Below are positions 8,385-12,286 of a stretch of 12,286 nt of DNA, piece by piece. The stretch lies in the NCBI GenBank assembly GCA_036557525.1, contig DATBHH010000133.1, forward strand, positions 1 through 12,286, given 5' to 3'. The notes under the pieces were generated by a model. It was not told the origin of the DNA. It ran no database searches and was given only the letters and a program-made list of their open reading frames with translations. The first letter of the stretch is position 1. Every line of letters starts with the position of its first letter. The stretch comes from VRUE01 sp036557525. Lineage in GTDB: Bacteria; Actinomycetota; Thermoleophilia; Solirubrobacterales; 70-9. A program made the translations under genes and the position numbers.

Positions 8385-10658
8385 CTATCCAGGAGCGGAG
8401 GCGCCGCCGCTGATTCCGCCGCTCGATTCGGGCGCGGCTTCTTCGGGCGCGGCTTCGGTTGCGGGCGCCGCTTCTTCGGGCGCTTCCGGTTCGGGCGCAG
8501 GTGCTTCTTCGGGCGCGGATTCTTCCGGTTCGGAGTAGGTGGGCGGTGGGACGTAGGAGCCTTCGGAGCCGCCTTCTTCGGGGGATTCGACCTTTTCCCC
8601 GTTCTTTTCGGCCTCCTTCTTCGCCTTCGCTTCCGCCGCCCGTTCGCTGGTGATTTCCTGCCAGTCCGAGATCACGCCGGCCCAGATCAGCGCCGGGAAG
8701 GTGCCGCCCATCACCGGGCCGCCGTCGTAGAGGGTGGTCATCGGCGTCGTCGAGTTCGGGTAGCCGACCCAGACGCAGGCGGTGACTTCGTCGGCGATGC
8801 CGCCGCAGAACCAGGCATCGCCGTTGTTCTCGGTCGTGCCCGTCTTGCCCCACTGGCCTTCGGCCCCGATCTGGGCGTGGGTCCCGGTGCCGCTGGAGAC
8901 CACGGTTTCGAGGATCCGCTTCTCTTCTTCGACGGTTCCCTGTTCGAAGGCCTGGGTGTGGATCGAGTCGTTGTCGCCGCCTTTGATCACGTGCCCGTCC
9001 TTGTCGGTCACTTCGGTGAAGGCGACGGGGCTGTCGCCGGGGACGGGCGCGAGGGTGCCGCTGACCCGGTCGCCGTTGTTGCCGATCGTCGCGAAGGCGT
9101 AGGCCCAGCCGAGCGGGCTGACCCCTTCCTTGAGGCCGCCGAGGACCATCGCCGGGTTGGTCGAGATCGGATCCCGATAGCCGGCCTCATGGATCGTCTT
9201 CGCGATCGAGCGGGTGCGGTCCTCGATCGTCTTGCCTTCGAGGCCTTCGAGCGCCAGCTGAGCGAAGATCGAGTTGTCGGAGTAGGTCGTCGCGCATTCG
9301 ATCGAGCAGGAGCCGAGGTAGGAGTCCTCGTCGTTGTGGACGACGAAGACTTCCCTGCCGTGTTTGCCGAAGTGGAATTCCTGAGGTGCCGATTCATATG
9401 TCGTGGCGGGTGAGATCCCCTCTTCCAGCGCGGTGAGCAGGGTGAAGGGCTTGATCGAGGACCCTGGCTGGCGGCGCCCCTGGGTGGCGAGGTTGAACGG
9501 GGTGGTCTTGAAGTCGGTGCCACCGACCAGGGCCTTGATCGCGGCGTTGCGGTTGTCGATCACGACCACCGACGCGGTCGCCGGCAGGTAGCCGAGGTAG
9601 GAGGCTATGGTTTCTTCGGCGGCTTCCTGGAGCCGCAGATCGAGCGTCGACTTGACCTTGAGCCCACCGTAGAAGGCCTTCGAGGCCCCGTAGCGTTCGA
9701 GCAGCTGCTGACGCAGGTAGGCGACGAAGTAGGGCGCCTTCGATTCAAAGGTCGGCGGTTCGATGCTGCTCGGCGAGGGCAGGGCGTGCTGCTGTCCTTC
9801 GACCATCTGTTCGTGGGAGATGTAGTCCTGTTCGTACATCTTTTCGAGCACCAGGTTGCGGCGCGCGAGGGCGTTTTCGGGGTAGATCTTCGGGTCGTAG
9901 GCCGAGGGCGACTGGATGATCCCCGCGAGCAGCGCGGCCTCGTAGGGCTCGAGGACCAGAGCGCAGGGCTCGGTCCTGGTGCCGCAGCCGGGATGGGCGG
10001 CGCCGAAGTAGGTGCGGGCGGCGGCCTCGATCCCGTAGGCGCCCTCGCCGAAGTAGACCGTGTTGAGGTACTCGGTGAGGATCTTGTCCTTGCTCCAGTG
10101 TTTCTCGAGCCGGTAGGCGAGCGCCGCCTCGCGGAACTTCTCGAGAATCGTCCTGCTGCTTTCCGCTTCCAGCGCCTGCTTGACGAACTGCTGGGTGATG
10201 GTCGATGCCCCCTGTTCGGCGCTCTGGCTGAGGATGTCGTGGACGAGGGCGCGTCCGATGCCCCTGAAGTCGACGCCGCTGTGTTCGTAGAACCGGCTGT
10301 CCTCGATCGAGACCACCGCGTTCTTGATGTTCGGCGACACCTGGCTCGAGTTGAGCAGGATTTTGTTCTGATCGCTGGTCAGCGTGCCGAGCTCTTCGCC
10401 GTCGGCGCCGAAGACGACGCTGTTGCGCGAGGCCTTGTACTGGGCGAAGTTGTAGATCGCCGGCAGATCCTGGGAGACCGCGGCCATCATCCCGAACACG
10501 AACGAGACGAGCCCCAGCACGCCAAGGCCGAGAAGCACGAACAGGATCCGCAGCTTCTTCAGCCGCGGTCTCCTTGGCTTCTCCGGTGCGGGTTTCGTCG
10601 CCGGTTGCGGCTCCTTCGTGCCGCCTCGCCGGCGAGGCTTTAATCCAAGAGGCACCAT
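8385..10658 (-). CDS. class A penicillin-binding protein (PBP1-type transglycosylase/transpeptidase)
   Basis: Bifunctional peptidoglycan synthase: glycosyltransferase plus DD-transpeptidase, anchored in the membrane with its catalytic part outside. A basic, proline-rich cytoplasmic stretch (residues 1-36) precedes one membrane helix (about 37-61). The GT51 domain shows VSIEDSRFYEHSGVDFRG with catalytic Glu119, GASTITQQFVK, and TEYLNTVYFGEGAYGIEAAA. The transpeptidase domain has SSIK with nucleophile Ser400 and Lys403, SDN (460-462) and KTGTT (605-609). After residue 690 comes a disordered Glu/Ala/Pro-rich tail. Extracellular Cys225/Cys232 and Cys451/Cys455 are closely spaced pairs that could form disulfides. 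ATG 10658 was chosen; TTG 10661 lies one codon upstream, and no Shine-Dalgarno is visible, so a weak or leaderless start is possible. The gene is convergent with mpg and divergent from tyrS. It uses GAA for Glu far more often than its neighbours. Confidence 0.95.
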   Translation of the reverse strand: MVPLGLKPRRRGGTKEPQPATKPAPEKPRRPRLKKLRILFVLLGLGVLGLVSFVFGMMAAVSQDLPAIYNFAQYKASRNSVVFGADGEELGTLTSDQNKILLNSSQVSPNIKNAVVSIEDSRFYEHSGVDFRGIGRALVHDILSQSAEQGASTITQQFVKQALEAESSRTILEKFREAALAYRLEKHWSKDKILTEYLNTVYFGEGAYGIEAAARTYFGAAHPGCGTRTEPCALVLEPYEAALLAGIIQSPSAYDPKIYPENALARRNLVLEKMYEQDYISHEQMVEGQQHALPSPSSIEPPTFESKAPYFVAYLRQQLLERYGASKAFYGGLKVKSTLDLRLQEAAEETIASYLGYLPATASVVVIDNRNAAIKALVGGTDFKTTPFNLATQGRRQPGSSIKPFTLLTALEEGISPATTYESAPQEFHFGKHGREVFVVHNDEDSYLGSCSIECATTYSDNSIFAQLALEGLEGKTIEDRTRSIAKTIHEAGYRDPISTNPAMVLGGLKEGVSPLGWAYAFATIGNNGDRVSGTLAPVPGDSPVAFTEVTDKDGHVIKGGDNDSIHTQAFEQGTVEEEKRILETVVSSGTGTHAQIGAEGQWGKTGTTENNGDAWFCGGIADEVTACVWVGYPNSTTPMTTLYDGGPVMGGTFPALIWAGVISDWQEITSERAAEAKAKKEAEKNGEKVESPEEGGSEGSYVPPPTYSEPEESAPEEAPAPEPEAPEEAAPATEAAPEEAAPESSGGISGGASAPG
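8427..8588 (-). repeat. low-complexity tail of the PBP gene encoding degenerate PEEAAPE units
   Basis: The last part of the PBP reading frame encodes degenerate units such as APEEAP, APEEAAP and APEEAAPE, recurring every 6-10 residues from about residue 710 to 744, with a Pro/Tyr/Gly linker before them. On the + strand this appears as repeated CTTCTTCGGGCGC-like words. All 17 glutamates in this stretch use GAA. The unit similarity suggests slipped-strand expansion, so length probably varies between relatives. It is expected to be an extracellular disordered spacer. Confidence 0.75.
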
Positions 10659-10742
10659 CAAAGAGGGTCGCTCGGCCTCAGGCCGCCGAGCGAAGGCGGC
10701 AGTCTAGCATTGCCCCGTGAGCGCGGAACGAGCAAGCCTGAG
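10659..10742. promoter_or_regulatory. divergent PBP/tyrS promoter region with perfect 8-bp dyad
   Basis: CGCTCGGC (10669-10676) and GCCGAGCG (10685-10692) form an exact inverted repeat with an 8-nt spacer; an alternative inner pairing GGCC/GGCC exists at 10674-10684. Overlapping -10-like hexamers lie at 10701-10710: TAGCAT (10705-10710) reading toward tyrS, and TAGACT on the - strand (10706-10701) reading toward the PBP. No convincing -35 box was found for either. The dyad would overlap the tyrS -35 position and fall in the PBP 5' untranslated RNA, so operator and RNA hairpin are both possible. Confidence 0.4.
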
Positions 10743-11900
10743 ATGGATCTGACCGAAAACGCGGTCGACGTCCTGCCTGCGGGAAGGCTCGAGGAGCAGC
10801 TCGCGGCGGGCAGGCCGCTGCGCGTCAAGCTGGGGATCGACCCGACCACCGCCGACATCCACCTCGGCCACACGGTGGTCCTCGGCAAGCTGCGCCAGTT
10901 CCAGGACGCCGGCCACCGGGTGGTCCTGATCGTCGGCGACTTCACCGCGCAGGTCGGGGACCCGAGCGGGCGCTCGACCCAGCGGCCGCTGCCGAGCGGC
11001 GAGGAGATCGCGGCCAACGCCGCCACCTACCAGGAGCAGGCGTTCAAGATCCTCGACCCCGACCAGACCGAGGTCCGCTTCAACAGCGAGTGGCTGCGGA
11101 TGGACTCTCAGGAGCTGCTCTCCCTCCTCTCGCGGACCACGGTGGCGCGGCTTCTCGAGCGCGACGACTTCCAGAAGCGGATGGCCGCCGGGGCGCCGAT
11201 CGCCGCGCTCGAGCTTCTCTACCCGCTTCTTCAGGGTTACGACTCGGTCGCGATCGAAGCCGATGTCGAGGTGGGGGGGACCGATCAGAAATTCAACCTC
11301 CTGTTCGGCCGCGACATGCAGACCGCCTACGGCCAGACCCCGCAATCGATCATGACCCTCCCGATCCTGGTCGGCATCGACGGCGAGCAGAAGATGAGCA
11401 AGTCGCTGGGGAACTACGTCGGGGTGACCGACCCCCCCGAGGAGATGTTCGGGCGGCTGATGCGGGTGCCGGACGCCGCGATGCCCGAATACTTCCGCCT
11501 CCTGCTGGGCGAGGAGGTGCCGGCGGGCCCGCCCAACGAGGCCAAGCGCGAGCTGGCGCGCCGGCTGGTGGCCCGCTTCCACGGCGGCGACGGTGCCGCG
11601 GCCGCGGAGGAGCACTTCAACCGCCTCTTCGTCGACCACGAGGTCCCGGCCGACCTCGAGGAGGCGGTGATCGGGCCCTACGTCGGGACCGACGGCGGCC
11701 GGGTCCACCTGCCGCGGCTGCTGGGCGGCCTGTTCGAGATGAGCTCGAGCGAGGCCCGCCGCCTGATCGGGCAGGGAGCGGTCAAGCTCGACGGCGAGGC
11801 GATCGCGTCCGACCGGCTCGACGTCGATCCCTCCGACCTCGACGGGCGGGTCCTGCAGGTCGGCAAGCGGCGCTTCCGCCGGCTGCGCGCTCAGGCCTAG
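10743..11900 (+). CDS. tyrS: tyrosyl-tRNA synthetase (TyrS)
   Basis: Class I aminoacyl-tRNA synthetase that charges tRNA-Tyr; cytoplasmic homodimer. From this ATG it has 385 residues. The HIGH-type signature is HLGH (40-43) in TADIHLGHTVVLGKL, and the KMSKS loop is at 217-221 in GEQKMSKSLGNY. VGDFTAQVGDPSGRS (64-78) and VGGTDQKFNLLFGRDMQ (177-193) are typical of the shorter TyrS type rather than the B. subtilis TyrS type. The C-terminal S4 RNA-binding domain spans about 325-382 (SSSEARRLIGQGAVKLDG). The frame is open back to TTG 10710, but ATG 10743 begins at the usual N-terminus; no strong Shine-Dalgarno was seen for either. It diverges from the PBP gene and is followed immediately by the rRNA promoter, an adjacency also recalled from corynebacteria. 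Confidence 0.95.
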   Translation: MDLTENAVDVLPAGRLEEQLAAGRPLRVKLGIDPTTADIHLGHTVVLGKLRQFQDAGHRVVLIVGDFTAQVGDPSGRSTQRPLPSGEEIAANAATYQEQAFKILDPDQTEVRFNSEWLRMDSQELLSLLSRTTVARLLERDDFQKRMAAGAPIAALELLYPLLQGYDSVAIEADVEVGGTDQKFNLLFGRDMQTAYGQTPQSIMTLPILVGIDGEQKMSKSLGNYVGVTDPPEEMFGRLMRVPDAAMPEYFRLLLGEEVPAGPPNEAKRELARRLVARFHGGDGAAAAEEHFNRLFVDHEVPADLEEAVIGPYVGTDGGRVHLPRLLGGLFEMSSSEARRLIGQGAVKLDGEAIASDRLDVDPSDLDGRVLQVGKRRFRRLRAQA

Positions 11901-11920
11901 CCACGAAGCGGCTTCAGCGC

Positions 11921-11926
11921 TATACT
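11921..11926 (+). promoter_or_regulatory. rRNA operon promoter, -10 box TATACT
   Basis: TATACT matches the sigma-70/SigA -10 consensus at 5 of 6 positions and stands out in this GC-rich DNA. It lies 21 nt after the tyrS stop. The -35 position would fall on or next to the tyrS stop codon (about 11897-11903), where only CTAGCCA-like sequence is seen, so recognition must rely on the -10 or on activators. Predicted transcription start is near 11933, giving a leader of about 250 nt before 16S rRNA. Confidence 0.55.
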
Positions 11927-11972
11927 CCTCGGTCCCTCTGGGAAGGGCCGCGTGCCCGACCCGTGCGTGAAA

Positions 11973-11989
11973 GCGGCGAGTCCCGCCGC
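11973..11989 (+). other. GC-rich hairpin in the early rRNA leader
   Basis: GCGGCG (11973-11978) pairs perfectly with CGCCGC (11984-11989) around the 5-nt loop AGTCC. It lies about 40 nt after the predicted transcription start. It could also act as a late terminator for tyrS read-through, but no T-tract follows and an antitermination-like box comes next, so a structural role in the leader is as likely. Confidence 0.4.
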
Positions 11990-12004
11990 GAGAGACGCAG
12001 CGGT

Positions 12005-12015
12005 CTTTGAAAACT
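12005..12015 (+). promoter_or_regulatory. boxA-like antitermination element of the rRNA leader
   Basis: CTTTGAAAACT, within TCTTTGAAAACTGAGCAG, resembles the boxA-like TTTGARAACT words in rRNA leaders of Gram-positive bacteria, for example GTTTGAGAACTC in mycobacteria. In that role it would recruit NusB/NusE (S10) to prevent Rho-dependent termination in the untranslated rRNA operon. It sits about 170 nt before 16S, a normal position. Identification is by sequence resemblance only. Confidence 0.55.
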
Positions 12016-12029
12016 GAGCAGCGTGCACT

Positions 12030-12051
12030 CCGCAGGCCCACGGGTCTGTGG
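12030..12051 (+). other. rRNA leader stem-loop
   Basis: CCGCAGGCCC (12030-12039) can pair with GGGTCTGTGG (12042-12051), giving 10 pairs of which two are G·U, with a very small apex. It follows the boxA-like element directly. Together with the two stems downstream it indicates a strongly folded leader, consistent with RNA processing or antitermination. Confidence 0.4.
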
Positions 12052-12064
12052 AATGTTTGAGCCC

Positions 12065-12100
12065 GAATCCACTCGGCCCGTCAGCGTGCCGGGTGGACTC
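12065..12100 (+). other. rRNA leader stem-loop, 13-position stem
   Basis: GAATCCACTCGGC (12065-12077) pairs with GCCGGGTGGACTC (12088-12100) with a single A·C mismatch and one G·U pair, around a 10-nt loop. The wobble and the lone mismatch are what compensatory drift in a conserved RNA helix would leave, but a second genome is needed to show that. Confidence 0.5.
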
Positions 12101-12110
12101 TGATTTACCC

Positions 12111-12161
12111 GTCATGCCGGCCATTGCGTTTGTGTACACGATGGCCGCAGTCAGGCATGAC
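12111..12161 (+). other. long rRNA leader hairpin just upstream of 16S
   Basis: GTCATGCC (12111-12118) pairs exactly with GGCATGAC (12154-12161). Directly inside, GGCCAT (12119-12124) pairs with ATGGCC (12141-12146), leaving a 7-nt one-sided bulge (12147-12153) and an apex containing the palindrome GTGTACAC. It ends about 20 nt before the 16S 5' end. It is probably a maturation or folding element of the pre-16S leader; it is self-contained, so it is not the long-range processing stem that closes around 16S. Confidence 0.5.
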
Positions 12162-12181
12162 GACTCTCTGTAAGAAGTACT

Positions 12182-12286
12182 TTCACGGAGAGTTTGATCC
12201 TGGCTCAGGACGAACGCTGGCGGCGTGCTTAACACATGCAAGTGGTGCGACGAACCAGGGCTTGCCCTGGGGCAAAGCCGCGAACG
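12182..12286 (+). rRNA. rrs: 16S ribosomal RNA, first ~105 nt (cut by window end)
   Basis: The universal 5' segment AGAGTTTGATCCTGGCTCAG lies at 12189-12208 (E. coli positions 8-27), followed by GACGAACGCTGGCGGCGTGC and TTAACACATGCAAGT, all diagnostic of bacterial 16S. Aligning to E. coli numbering places position 1 at about 12182, good to a few nucleotides. The first variable region follows: the usual GTCGAACG-like sequence after ATGCAA is replaced by GTGGTGCGACGAACC, then a perfect hairpin CCAGGGC-TT-GCCCTGG and CGCGAACG at the window end. The rest of the operon lies outside the window. Confidence 0.97.

Noticed and set aside
8214..9413. 399-codon + strand frame overlapping the PBP gene
   Set aside because: It is low in complexity, rich in Gly/Arg/Phe, and reads the reverse of the PBP tail and transpeptidase domain, whose motifs are intact on the other strand.

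Overview
The window is about 12.3 kb of very GC-rich, densely coding DNA. It looks like a bacterial chromosome, most likely Actinomycetota. The reasons are overwhelming use of G/C-ending codons, frequent ATGA/TGATG/GTGA gene overlaps, the order argH–mpg–tyrS (mpg next to tyrS is also familiar from mycobacteria), and a 16S rRNA 5' end of actinobacterial type. A deep-branching group such as Thermoleophilia/Solirubrobacterales is my guess, not something the sequence proves.

Region 1 (1–3534, + strand) is a branched-chain amino-acid block: the 3' part of leuD, a Tam-like SAM methyltransferase, leuB and ilvE. Two nearly identical 15-nt motifs sit in the only sizeable gaps, before leuB and before ilvE. 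Region 2 (3535–8320, + strand) starts with a 121-nt gap that holds a possible 15-residue leader peptide and alternative hairpins. It continues with cimA, a DegT-family aminotransferase, argH and a 3-methyladenine DNA glycosylase, all three junctions overlapping by 1–4 nt. CimA makes citramalate, which LeuCD and LeuB convert to 2-oxobutyrate, so leuD/leuB/cimA/ilvE together can serve both leucine synthesis and isoleucine synthesis by the citramalate route. ArgH ends arginine biosynthesis.

Region 3 (8321–10742) is a convergent terminator-like inverted repeat, a class A penicillin-binding protein on the - strand, and a short divergent promoter region with a perfect 8-bp dyad. The PBP gene interrupts the mpg–tyrS neighbourhood and differs in codon use: its Glu/Ala/Pro-rich tail encodes 17 of 17 glutamates as GAA, against a GAG-dominated background.

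Region 4 (10743–12286, + strand) is tyrS followed at once by an rRNA operon: a TATACT -10 box 21 nt after the tyrS stop, a leader of about 250 nt with an antitermination-like box and several strong stem-loops, and the first ~105 nt of 16S rRNA, cut by the window edge.

No insertion sequence, CRISPR array, phage gene, toxin–antitoxin pair or defence system was seen. The least expected items are the methyltransferase inside the leucine block, the DegT aminotransferase locked between cimA and argH, the paired intergenic motif, the possible attenuator before cimA, and the PBP gene's position and codon use.
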